Origin: Actinomyces gaoshouyii
GTDB taxonomy: Bacteria; Actinomycetota; Actinomycetes; Actinomycetales; Actinomycetaceae
DNA: 64,000 nucleotides
Assembly (NCBI RefSeq): GCF_002072175.1
Contig: NZ_MVIV01000003.1
Span: forward strand, 124,001 to 188,000
Reading direction: 5' to 3'
Shown: positions 16,792-26,422 of the stretch, piece by piece
How positions within the stretch are numbered: position 1 is the stretch's first letter
Layout of the letters: each line of letters opens with the position of its first letter
Position numbers and translations under genes: made by a program
Notes under the pieces: model-generated
Databases searched by the model: none
The model's input: only the letters and a program-made list of their open reading frames with translations
What the model was told of the DNA's origin: nothing

Positions 16792-17022
16792 TCAGAGGGC
16801 CGCTATCTCATCGGCGAGGGCGTCCGCCGTCGGGCCGACGACGACCTGCACGACGGAGCCGGAGCGGACCACGCCGAAGGCCCCTGCGGCCCTCAGGGCC
16901 TCCTCATCGACCTTCCCCTGATCGACGACCTCGACCCTGAGCCGGGTGATGCAGGGCTCGAGGACCATGATGTTCTCGCTGCCACCGAGGCCGGCGACAA
17001 TGCTCTCCGCAGTCGCGCTCAT
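16792..17022 (-). CDS. second stand-alone PTS EIIB (glucose family)
   Basis: This protein is 76 residues when started at ATG 17022, which follows a GAAGGAG site; an upstream ATG at 17046 would add eight residues without one. Cys24 in LEPCITRLRV is the phosphorylation site and the C-terminal GVVRSGSVVQVVVGPTADAL matches the EIIB at 13590 almost residue for residue in layout, so the two are paralogues. It is divergent from ptsI across a 264-base region. With no EIIC nearby, it presumably serves a permease encoded elsewhere. Confidence 0.9.
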   Translation of the reverse strand: MSATAESIVAGLGGSENIMVLEPCITRLRVEVVDQGKVDEEALRAAGAFGVVRSGSVVQVVVGPTADALADEIAAL

Positions 17023-17090
17023 CGCTACTCCTTCGCTCGTCTTCATGCACTGCCCCCGCGCCCACCGGCGCGAGAGTGATCCGAGATCTA

Positions 17091-17096
17091 ATTATC
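17091..17096 (-). promoter_or_regulatory. -10 box upstream of the second EIIB gene
   Basis: On the minus strand GATAAT lies about 70 bases before the EIIB start codon and is the only AT-rich hexamer in the divergent region. No convincing -35 was found. Confidence 0.35.
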
Positions 17097-17241
17097 AGGC
17101 CGCCCCCGCCGCAACCGGGCACGGCTCGCCATCATGTGTCCTCCATCACTTCCCTGGAGCGCTGGGCTCCCTTATGGGCGGAGTCGTGTGCCAATCGTGA
17201 TTCATACTCCGGTTTCCCTCCCGAAAGCGCCCCCAGGCGTG

Positions 17242-17247
17242 CACAAT
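17242..17247 (+). promoter_or_regulatory. -10-like CACAAT box upstream of ptsI
   Basis: The segment GCACAATGGGCCC is very similar to the one before the GntR gene (GCACAATGGGACC at 12617) and starts 45 bases before the ptsI ATG. It is either a shared -10 or a shared binding site. Confidence 0.35.
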
Positions 17248-17286
17248 GGGCCCTACGACCGCCTCCATCACTGACGAGGAGCACTC

Positions 17287-18984
17287 ATGGCGCTGTCCGA
17301 TGCATCTCCCACTTCCCTGTCCGGTATCGGCGTGAGCCCCGGCCTCGTCGCCGGGCCCGTTGCCCGCATGGCACCGGGCATCCCCGAGCCCGAGCTCGCG
17401 CTGATCGACGCCTCCCGCGACCTCGACAAGGAGTGCGAGCGGATCGAGGCCGCGGCTCAGACCGTCAAGAAGGGCCTGGAGCTCTCCGCCGCCCAGGCCA
17501 AGGGCGAGGGCCGCACCCTCCTGGAGACGACGGCGCAGATGGCCGCCGACCCCACCCTCACCTCCTCCGCGCAGGCCATGGTCCGCGAGCGCAGGCTCGT
17601 GCCCGAGCGGGCCGTCTGGGAGGCCGCCGGCACCCTCGCCTCGATGCTCGCGTCGCTCGGCGGCTACATGGCTGAGCGCACGCGCGACGTCGCCGACGTG
17701 CGCGACCGCATCGTCGCCGTCCTGACCGACTCCCCCATGCCCGGCATCCCGATGCTGCCCGAGCCCTTCATCCTGGTGGCCGAGGACCTGGCACCGGCGG
17801 ACACCGCCCTGCTGGACCCGGAGAAGGTCATCGCCTTCATCACCTCCGAGGGCGGCCCCACCTCGCACACGGCCATCCTCGCCCGGGCCCTGGGCATGCC
17901 CGCCATCGTGGGCACCGGCGCCGAGGTCGTCGACCAGCTCCATGATGGGGACATCGTCCTGGTGGACGGCACGAAGGGCGTCATCACGCTCAACCCCGAC
18001 GAGGGAGCGCTGCGCCGGGCCAAGGAGCTCGCCAGCCGGGTGCGCGTCTTCAACGGCGACGGCGCCACGAAGGACGGCCGGGAGGTCCAGCTGCTCGCCA
18101 ATGTGGGCGACGCCGCCGGCGCCCGCAGCGCCGCTGAGGCGGGAGCCATGGGCGTGGGCCTGTTCCGCACGGAGTTCTGCTTCCTCGACCAGCCCGATGA
18201 GCCCACCATCGAGGCTCAGGTGGAGGCCTACACCGGCGTCCTGGCCGCCTTCCCCGGCAAGAAGGTCGTCGTGCGGACCCTGGACGCGGGCGCCGACAAG
18301 CCCCTGCCCTTCCTCACCGACGCGACGGAGGCCAACCCCGCCCTCGGCGTGCGCGCCTACCGGACCGCCCGCCGCGACCCCGATGTGCTCGAGCATCAGC
18401 TCGAGGCGCTGGCCAAGGCCGAGGCGGCCACGGACGCCAAGGTGTGGGTCATGGCCCCCATGATCTCCACCGCCGAGGAGGCCAAGGCCTTCACGGACAA
18501 GGCGCGCTCCTACGGCCTCAAGACGGCCGGCATGATGATCGAGGTCCCCTCGGCCGCCCTCATGGCGGACAAGCTCTTCGAGTACGCCGACTTCGCCTCG
18601 GTGGGCACCAATGACCTCACCCAGTACGTCATGGCGGCGGACCGTCTCCTGTCCTCCCTGGCGGACCTGTCCACCGCCTGGCAGCCGGCCGTGCTGCGGC
18701 TCATCAAGCAGGCCTGCGACGGCGCGGCCCCGCACGGGCGCCCAGTGGGCGTGTGCGGCGAGGCCGCCGCGGACCCGGCCCTGGCCACCGTCCTCGTGGG
18801 CCTCGGCGTGGCGAGCCTGTCCATGACCGCGCGCGCCCTGCCGGACGTGGACGCCGTCATGAAGTCGGTGACCTTCGAGGAGTGCCAGGAGTTGGCGCGC
18901 CTCGCCATCGACTCGGCCACCGCCGAAGACGCGCGCGCGGCCGTGCGCGCCAAGCTGCCGATCCTGGAGGAACTCGGCCTGTGA
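17287..18984 (+). CDS. ptsI: PTS enzyme I (phosphoenolpyruvate-protein phosphotransferase)
   Basis: Enzyme I takes phosphate from PEP and passes it to HPr, starting all PTS sugar uptake. The 565-residue protein has the N-terminal HPr-binding and phosphohistidine domains with His194 in GGPTSHTAIL, and a C-terminal PEP-binding barrel with GVGLFRTEF, TLDAGADK, SVGTNDLTQY and the catalytic cysteine in VGVCGEAAAD. Length is typical. The start follows a GAGGAG site. The HPr gene (ptsH), often next to ptsI, is not here; the next gene is tesB, which overlaps by four bases. Placement opposite an EIIB gene suggests coordinated sugar control. Confidence 0.95.
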   Translation: MALSDASPTSLSGIGVSPGLVAGPVARMAPGIPEPELALIDASRDLDKECERIEAAAQTVKKGLELSAAQAKGEGRTLLETTAQMAADPTLTSSAQAMVRERRLVPERAVWEAAGTLASMLASLGGYMAERTRDVADVRDRIVAVLTDSPMPGIPMLPEPFILVAEDLAPADTALLDPEKVIAFITSEGGPTSHTAILARALGMPAIVGTGAEVVDQLHDGDIVLVDGTKGVITLNPDEGALRRAKELASRVRVFNGDGATKDGREVQLLANVGDAAGARSAAEAGAMGVGLFRTEFCFLDQPDEPTIEAQVEAYTGVLAAFPGKKVVVRTLDAGADKPLPFLTDATEANPALGVRAYRTARRDPDVLEHQLEALAKAEAATDAKVWVMAPMISTAEEAKAFTDKARSYGLKTAGMMIEVPSAALMADKLFEYADFASVGTNDLTQYVMAADRLLSSLADLSTAWQPAVLRLIKQACDGAAPHGRPVGVCGEAAADPALATVLVGLGVASLSMTARALPDVDAVMKSVTFEECQELARLAIDSATAEDARAAVRAKLPILEELGL

Positions 18985-19937
18985 CGACGCCGTATCCCGT
19001 CCCCTCCGCCAGCGAGGAGCCGCTCGGCTCCCTCACCCGCATCCTGGCACTGGCGGAGGGTGACGGGACCGACTCGTTCCTCGGCGACTCCCTCCCCCAC
19101 CTCTCCGGGCGCATCTACGGCGGGCAGGTCATCGCCCAGGGGCTCCTGGCGGCCGCCGCCACCCTTCCGGAGGCGGCCGACGAGGCCCTGGAGCCGCGCC
19201 TGCCGCACTCGCTCCACGCGTACTTCATGCGGGGCGGGGATCCCAAGCAGCCCGTGGTCTACGAGGTGGAGCGCCTCCACGACGGGCGCTCCTTCTCCCA
19301 GCGCCGCACCACCGCCCTACAGGCGGGCCGGGCGATCCTGGCCATGATCGCCTCCTTCCAGATCGATCAGGAGGGCTCGCAGGCCCAGGTCGCCGCGCCG
19401 TCGGTGCCCGGCCCCGAGGAGTTGGTGAGCGCACTGGAGATCTTCCGGACGCTGGACGACCCGGCGGCCAAGTTCCTCGGGCGCACCGCTCCCTTCGACA
19501 TCCGCCATGTGGAGGGGAACATCTACCTCGGTCCGGGCGCCGAGGTCACCAACAGGCAGCGTCTCTGGCTGCGCTCGCGCGGGCGCATCCCGGCCAAGGC
19601 CTCGCAGACGGTGCACCGGGCGCTGCTGACCTACGTGTGCGACCAGGTGATGCTGGAGCCGGCGCTGCGCAGCCAGGGGCTGAGCTGGCGCAGCGAGGGG
19701 ATGAGCCTGGCCACGCTCGACCACGCCCAGTGGTTCCACCGGGATGTCGATGCCTCGGACTGGCTGCTGTTCGTCCAGGACTCCCCCACCTCGCAGGGCG
19801 GGCGCGCGGTGGCGCGGGCGGAGGTCTTCGACTCCGCCGGCCGCCTGGTCTCCACGATCGCCCAGGAGGGCATGATCCGCATGCCCACGGCCACCTCGCG
19901 CGGCAGCGGCGACTGGGCCGTCCGCTTCGACGTCTGA
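18981..19937 (+). CDS. tesB: acyl-CoA thioesterase II
   Basis: TesB hydrolyses acyl-CoA to free fatty acid and CoA. The start is the GTG whose last two bases overlap the ptsI stop codon (GTGA), preceded by GGAGGAAC; this gives 318 residues. Two hotdog folds are recognisable: the first with GRIYGGQVIAQGL and SLHAYFMRGGD, the second with SLDH-type SLATLDHAQWFHR in which Asp247 is the likely catalytic residue, and FVQDSPTSQGGRAVARAE at the C-terminal helix. Its coupling to ptsI is unexpected functionally and may only reflect tight packing. It converges on ettA through a tandem repeat. Confidence 0.92.
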   Translation: MTTPYPVPSASEEPLGSLTRILALAEGDGTDSFLGDSLPHLSGRIYGGQVIAQGLLAAAATLPEAADEALEPRLPHSLHAYFMRGGDPKQPVVYEVERLHDGRSFSQRRTTALQAGRAILAMIASFQIDQEGSQAQVAAPSVPGPEELVSALEIFRTLDDPAAKFLGRTAPFDIRHVEGNIYLGPGAEVTNRQRLWLRSRGRIPAKASQTVHRALLTYVCDQVMLEPALRSQGLSWRSEGMSLATLDHAQWFHRDVDASDWLLFVQDSPTSQGGRAVARAEVFDSAGRLVSTIAQEGMIRMPTATSRGSGDWAVRFDV

Positions 19938-19960
19938 GCCCTCAGCGCGCGGGTCGCCCC

Positions 19961-20117
19961 AGTCGCGTGTGATCGGCCTACGGCCTGCAACACCACTCAA
20001 TCGCCTCGGACGCTCGAGCAAGCTCGGCGTCGCTCGGCTCAATCGCGTGTGCTCGACCTACGGCCTCCGACACGCTCAATCGCCTCGGACGCTCGAGCAA
20101 GCTCGGCGTCGCTCGGC

Positions 20118-20130
<13 letters not shown>
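19961..20130. repeat. two imperfect tandem 80-bp repeats between tesB and ettA
   Basis: Copy 1 (19961-20040) and copy 2 (20041-20119) share most of their length, including TCGCGTGTG, a run of about 40 identical bases around CGGACGCTCGAGCAAGCTCGG, and TACGGCCT. A third copy begins at 20120 and stops inside the ettA 3' end, so the ettA stop codon (20118-20120) lies at the repeat boundary. Each unit can fold around CGAGCAAGCTCG. It looks like a REP-type element or bidirectional terminator. Confidence 0.8.
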
Positions 20131-21800
<1,670 letters not shown>

Positions 21801-21981
21801 TGTGCGGTGCGCCTTTCGTCGAATACGGGGAGGTCTGGTGGGCTCGCGCTCGTGATGGGCCCGCCGGTGGTCCTCCGGGGCCGACGACGCGCGCCGTGGC
21901 CCAGCCTAGAGCAGTCGCAGCCCATCGGCGACGACGCGGCGCATGACCCCGCGCACGCGGAACTCTGATGGGCCGGGCTCC

Positions 21982-23958
21982 TCAGCGCCCGGTGGCGACG
22001 AGCAGGTGGATCTGCGCAACGAGCTGAGGAGTCTCGACGGCCTTGATGCGCTCGGTGAGCGCGGCCTCGTCGTCATCGGCCAGGACAGGGACCTCCACCT
22101 GGGCGATGATCTCCCCGGTGTCCACGCCGGCGTCGACCCAGAACAGGGTGGCTCCGGCCCGCGTGGCCTCGGCGGCCAGGGCGTCGCGCACGGCGTGGGC
22201 GCCCGGGAAGTCGGGCAGGAGCGAGGGGTGGGTGTTGAGGACGCGCCCGCCGAAGCGGGCGAGGAAGGCGTCCCCCAGCAGGCGCATGAACCCGGCGCAG
22301 ACAACGAGGTCCGGCGCATAGCCGCCCACCGAACGGGCCAGGGCCTCGTCCCAGGCGACGCGGTCCGGGTAATCGGTCAGGGCGACGACCTCGGCGGGGA
22401 TGCCCGCCGCGCGAGCGCGCTCCAGCCCCGCGCACTCCTTGTCCGCGACGACGCCGACGACCTCGGCACCGTAGGCGGGGTCCTCACAGGCCTCGATGAG
22501 GGCGGCGAGGTTCGAGCCCGTCCCCGAGACGAGCACGACGAGTGCGGCGGGCTCAGCGCCCTCCTCCCCCGGGGCCCCGCCGTCCTCGGGGCTGGGGGCG
22601 GAGGCGGACTGGAACTGGCCCCCGGAAGCATCCTCCGGCTCGTCCTCCCACGGATCCCCCGAGACGGCGTCGTCGGCCTCCTGGGGACTGCGGGCGCTGC
22701 GGACGCTATGGGCGGCGCGCCGCTCGCGCAGGCCCTGGGCCGTGCTCCCGGCCGCCTGACTGGCCGCGCTCACGCCGCGCCGCGTCATCCGGTGGGTCCA
22801 GGGGTGGAGCATGAGGGCGGCGGTGAGCAGTCCGAGGCCGACCTCGATCAGGCACAGGATGATGACGGAGGAGGTCGTCGGGCCGGCGTGCGCCATGCGC
22901 GCGGGCCCGATGGGACCGGTGGCGCCCAGGCATAGGGCAGCCACCCCGATGGAGAGGAGAAACGTCCCGCCGGCAGCGGCGGCGAGGGCCCCTCCGAGGC
23001 TCAGGGAGGTCAGCTCGCCCCGGTGGCGCCAGCCGACGGCGATCGCACCCAGGACGATGAGAAAAGGCAGGAAGCGAGCGGGCCCCCAGGTGCCGGCGGG
23101 GAGGGCGCCGAGGATCGGCAGGGACGGCACCGTGTCGGCGATGATCGCGCTGGGGGCGAAGAGAGTCCCGCTCCCCACGCTGAAACCGGGGCCGAGCACC
23201 CAGGACATCGCCCAGATGAGCCCCGTGGGGACCCAGGCTGCCTGGAAGAGGACGAGTCCGGCCGAGGAGATGATGCCGCCCCCGGCGATGGAGTCGTGGA
23301 GGAGCGAGATCCTCCCCGCCCCGGCGACGACGGCCGCCAGGAGGGCCGCGAGGGAGAGCCCGAGCAGTCCGATCGAGCAGTCGCGTGCCAGGCCCAGCGC
23401 TGGGCCCACCCAGTCGGGGCGAGCGCGCCACGAGCGCTCCAGGGCCGGGATGCCCCGCCCCCGGCAGTGGAGCCGGACGCCGATGACGGCCGTCGCCAGG
23501 ACCATGAGTCCCGGCAGGGCCGGCCAGGCCCCGCCGCCGGGCGCGGACAGCAGCAGGAGGACGGCCCCGGTCAGGGCCGCGGAGGCGACGGCCACGCCCC
23601 CGGCCGCCGGGCCGGAGAGGCGGGCCCGCCGGGCGGAGGAGCGCAGGAGCAGCGCCTGGAGGATGGTGACGCCCAGGAGCGGCAGGCCGAGGGCACCGCT
23701 GGGGCCCCCGGCGTCGCCGAGGCGCCCGCCCAGGCCGAGGGCCCACAGGCCTGTGCCCGTGCGGATCGTGGAGCCCAGAGTCAGAGCGGTGGCGGCGCTT
23801 ATCGGGGCCGAGGTCATCATGACGGCGGTGGTCGCGCCGACGACGAGGAACCAGGCCAGCAGGACGGCCTCGATCCCCGCGCGCAGCGCGAAGGGCCAGT
23901 CGTCGGGCAGGGCGGCGCGTCGGCGCGGCGCCGGCCGGCGCTGGGCGGGCCCGCTCAC
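21982..23958 (-). CDS. purN: DUF6350 membrane protein fused to PurN formyltransferase
   Basis: One 658-residue frame joins two proteins that are normally neighbouring genes in actinobacteria. Residues 1 to about 395 form a hydrophobic DUF6350 domain with roughly nine membrane segments. Residues 395-470 are a charged, Gly/Glu/Asp-rich linker. Residues from about 472 to 658 are phosphoribosylglycinamide formyltransferase: [39 protein letters not shown] with catalytic Asn and His, and [11 protein letters not shown] with the catalytic Asp. PurN formylates GAR in purine synthesis. There is no ATG or well-spaced GTG with a ribosome site at the PurN domain start; an internal GTG would cut into its first strand. 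The GTG start overlaps the sucD stop (GTGA). Confidence 0.85.
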   Translation of the reverse strand: MSGPAQRRPAPRRRAALPDDWPFALRAGIEAVLLAWFLVVGATTAVMMTSAPISAATALTLGSTIRTGTGLWALGLGGRLGDAGGPSGALGLPLLGVTILQALLLRSSARRARLSGPAAGGVAVASAALTGAVLLLLSAPGGGAWPALPGLMVLATAVIGVRLHCRGRGIPALERSWRARPDWVGPALGLARDCSIGLLGLSLAALLAAVVAGAGRISLLHDSIAGGGIISSAGLVLFQAAWVPTGLIWAMSWVLGPGFSVGSGTLFAPSAIIADTVPSLPILGALPAGTWGPARFLPFLIVLGAIAVGWRHRGELTSLSLGGALAAAAGGTFLLSIGVAALCLGATGPIGPARMAHAGPTTSSVIILCLIEVGLGLLTAALMLHPWTHRMTRRGVSAASQAAGSTAQGLRERRAAHSVRSARSPQEADDAVSGDPWEDEPEDASGGQFQSASAPSPEDGGAPGEEGAEPAALVVLVSGTGSNLAALIEACEDPAYGAEVVGVVADKECAGLERARAAGIPAEVVALTDYPDRVAWDEALARSVGGYAPDLVVCAGFMRLLGDAFLARFGGRVLNTHPSLLPDFPGAHAVRDALAAEATRAGATLFWVDAGVDTGEIIAQVEVPVLADDDEAALTERIKAVETPQLVAQIHLLVATGR

Positions 23959-24887
23959 GCGCGCGCGAGATCGCGGTGGATGCGGCGCACGAGCTCCGCG
24001 GTCTGGCTCGGGGTGCGGCCCACGGCGACTCCCACGGCTTCGAGGGCCTCCTTCTTGGCGGCGGCGGTGCCTGCGGAGCCGGAGACGATGGCGCCCGCGT
24101 GGCCCATGGTCTTGCCCTCGGGGGCGGTGAAGCCGGCGACGTAGGCGACCACTGGCTTGGTCACGTGCTCGGCGATGTAGGTGGCGGCGCGCTCCTCGGC
24201 GTCGCCACCGATCTCGCCGATCATGACGATGAGCTCGGTGTCGGGGTCGGCCTCGAAGGCGGCGAGAGCGTCGATATGTGTGGTGCCGATGACGGGGTCC
24301 CCCCCGATGCCGATGCAGGTGGTGAAGCCGAGGTCGCGCAGCTCGTGCATGAGCTGGTAGGTGAGGGTCCCGGACTTGGAGACCAGTCCGATGGGGCCCG
24401 GGCCGGTGATGTCCGGCGGGGTGATGCCCACGTTGGAGCGGCCGGGCGAGATGATGCCGGGGCAGTTGGGGCCGATGACGCGCGCCCCGTGGGCAGCGGC
24501 GTGGGCGCGCAGGGCGACGGCGTCGGCCACGGGGATGCCCTCGGTGATGACGACGATGAGGCGCATCCCGGCGTCGACGGCCTCGATGACGGCGTCCTTG
24601 GCGAATGCCGGCGGCACGAAGACCACGGAGACCTCTGCCCCGGTGGCCGCCCTGGCCTCGGCGACGCTGCCATGGACGGGGACCTCCACGGTCCCGGTGG
24701 GCACGCCGCCGGCGCCCGGCCCGATAGGCTCGACGTCGAAGGCGACTGCGGTGCCCGCCTTGCGGGGGTTGACGCCGGCAACGACCCGCGTGCCGGCGCA
24801 GAGCATGCGCCGGGTGTGCTTGCGGCCCTCCGATCCGGTCATCCCCTGGACGACGACGCGGTCGGAGTCGGTGAGGAAAACGCTCAT
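23955..24887 (-). CDS. sucD: succinyl-CoA synthetase alpha subunit
   Basis: With SucC it converts succinyl-CoA, ADP (or GDP) and phosphate to succinate, CoA and ATP (or GTP). The 310-residue protein begins with a CoA-binding fold ([14 protein letters not shown]) and carries [12 protein letters not shown], the glycine-rich [28 protein letters not shown] and the phosphohistidine His263 in [13 protein letters not shown]. Its start lies three bases after the sucC stop codon and its own stop overlaps the DUF6350-PurN start, making sucC-sucD-purN one unit. The link between the TCA enzyme and purine synthesis through this overlap is common in actinobacteria. Confidence 0.96.
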   Translation of the reverse strand: MSVFLTDSDRVVVQGMTGSEGRKHTRRMLCAGTRVVAGVNPRKAGTAVAFDVEPIGPGAGGVPTGTVEVPVHGSVAEARAATGAEVSVVFVPPAFAKDAVIEAVDAGMRLIVVITEGIPVADAVALRAHAAAHGARVIGPNCPGIISPGRSNVGITPPDITGPGPIGLVSKSGTLTYQLMHELRDLGFTTCIGIGGDPVIGTTHIDALAAFEADPDTELIVMIGEIGGDAEERAATYIAEHVTKPVVAYVAGFTAPEGKTMGHAGAIVSGSAGTAAAKKEALEAVGVAVGRTPSQTAELVRRIHRDLARA

Positions 24888-24890
24888 GGC

Positions 24891-26147
24891 TCAGGCCTCC
24901 TGGGGGGTCGGGGCAGCGGTGGGCGGGACGGGGAGGGACGGGACCCGCCGCCCCTCCAGCGCGCCGCGCGCGACCTGCTCGGCGATGGCGGTGACGGCGT
25001 CGGCGGCGCCTTCCATGGTCTCCACGATGGTGACACCGGGCAGATCGGCCTGGTGGAGGATGCGGCGGCCGAGCTCGGCGCTGTTGCCGTCCAGGCGCAC
25101 CACGATGGGCTTGGCGGGTCCGGTAAGGGCGCCCATCGCGGCCACGATGCCCTCGGCGACGGTGTCGCAGGAGGTGATGCCGCCGAAGACGTTGACGAGG
25201 ATGGCCTGCACCTGCGCGTCGGAGGCCACGATACTCAGGGCGTCGGCCATGGCCCGGGCCGATGAGCCGCCGCCCAGGTCGAGGAAATTGGCGGGACGCA
25301 TGCCCCCGTGTCTCTCCCCCGCCCCGGCGACGATGTCGAGCGTGGACATGACCAGGCCCGCGCCGTTGCCCAGGACGCCGACCTCGCCGCTCAGGCGCAC
25401 GTAGTTGAGTCCGGCCTCCTTGGCGCGGGCCTCGAGGGGATCCACCGAGGAGGCGTCGGCGAGGCCCTCGTGGTCCCGGTGGCGGAAGCGGGCATTGTCG
25501 TCGAGGGTCACCTTGCCGTCCAGGGCGATGATCCGCCCGTCATCGGCCAGAACGAGGGGGTTGACCTCCACGAGGGTGGCGTCCTCGGTCACCAGCGCCT
25601 CCCAGAGGCGCTCGATGACGGCGGCGACTCCGTCGGCGGTCCGCCCGGGCTCGAAGCCCGCGGCGGCCACGATCCGTCGCGCGGCCTCGGCGGTCAGGCC
25701 GGCCAGGGGGTCGATGGGGACGCGGGCCAAGGCCTCGGGGCGCTCAGCGGCGAGGGCTTCGATGTCCATGCCGCCCTCGCGCGAGCACATCGCCAGGTAG
25801 CCGCGCTCGGCGCGGTCCAGAAGGATCGCGAAGTAGTACTCCTCGGCGATGTCGGCCCCCTCGGAGATGAGGACGGAGCGCACGGTGTGCCCCTTGATGC
25901 TCATGCCGAGGATGGCGGCGGCGCGCTCAGCGGCCTCCTCAGCGCTGCGGGCGAGCTTGACACCACCGGCCTTGCCGCGCCCACCGGTCTTGACCTGGGC
26001 CTTGACGACGAGCAGCCCGGCCCCGCCGTCGAGAAGGTCCTGGGCGGCGGCGCGCGCCTCCTCGGGGGTGGTGGCGATGATGCCGGGCAGGACGGGGACG
26101 CCGTGGCGGCGGAAGAGGTCCCGGGCCTGGTACTCATAGAGGTCCAT
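24891..26147 (-). CDS. sucC: succinyl-CoA synthetase beta subunit (ADP-forming type)
   Basis: The start was placed at ATG 26147 (MDLYEYQARDLF), which follows AAAGGACAC; a longer upstream frame is Arg-rich and not homologous. The 418-residue subunit has an ATP-grasp domain with QVKTGGRGKAGGV, the conserved LVEVNPLV and ALDGKVTLDDNA, and the C-terminal ligase domain with NFLDLGGGSSA and NVFGGITSCDTVAEGI. The last 25 residues are a Pro/Ala/Val-rich extension absent from E. coli SucC (388 residues). No other TCA genes are nearby. Confidence 0.95.
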   Translation of the reverse strand: MDLYEYQARDLFRRHGVPVLPGIIATTPEEARAAAQDLLDGGAGLLVVKAQVKTGGRGKAGGVKLARSAEEAAERAAAILGMSIKGHTVRSVLISEGADIAEEYYFAILLDRAERGYLAMCSREGGMDIEALAAERPEALARVPIDPLAGLTAEAARRIVAAAGFEPGRTADGVAAVIERLWEALVTEDATLVEVNPLVLADDGRIIALDGKVTLDDNARFRHRDHEGLADASSVDPLEARAKEAGLNYVRLSGEVGVLGNGAGLVMSTLDIVAGAGERHGGMRPANFLDLGGGSSARAMADALSIVASDAQVQAILVNVFGGITSCDTVAEGIVAAMGALTGPAKPIVVRLDGNSAELGRRILHQADLPGVTIVETMEGAADAVTAIAEQVARGALEGRRVPSLPVPPTAAPTPQEA

Positions 26148-26352
26148 GAGGCTGTGTCCTTTCACGCGGGTGTCGGCTCTCATCGGGCGCTGGCCCGCCC
26201 AGGGCCCGGCGGGCCCTGGGCCGAGGGTATCGCGGGGCGGGGCGCCGCGGCTGAGGATCGACCGCGAGTCTTGGGGGCGGGTTGGCGAACGGCTCGCGTC
26301 CCGGCGATGAGAACGCCGCGTCATCGGTGTGACGCGGGCCCCTCGGGCGGGA

Positions 26353-26358
26353 CACAAT
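26353..26358 (+). promoter_or_regulatory. -10-like CACAAT box upstream of the phosphofructokinase gene
   Basis: CACAAT lies 64 bases before the start codon and a GTGACG element is found about 18 bases upstream of it. The same CACAATRGG pattern precedes ptsI and the GntR gene. Confidence 0.35.
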
Positions 26359-26422
26359 AGGAGCCGACCGGACTGGGCCGGACAGGACCGGGCCGCAGCC
26401 GGACCGCATGAGAGGGAGTCCC

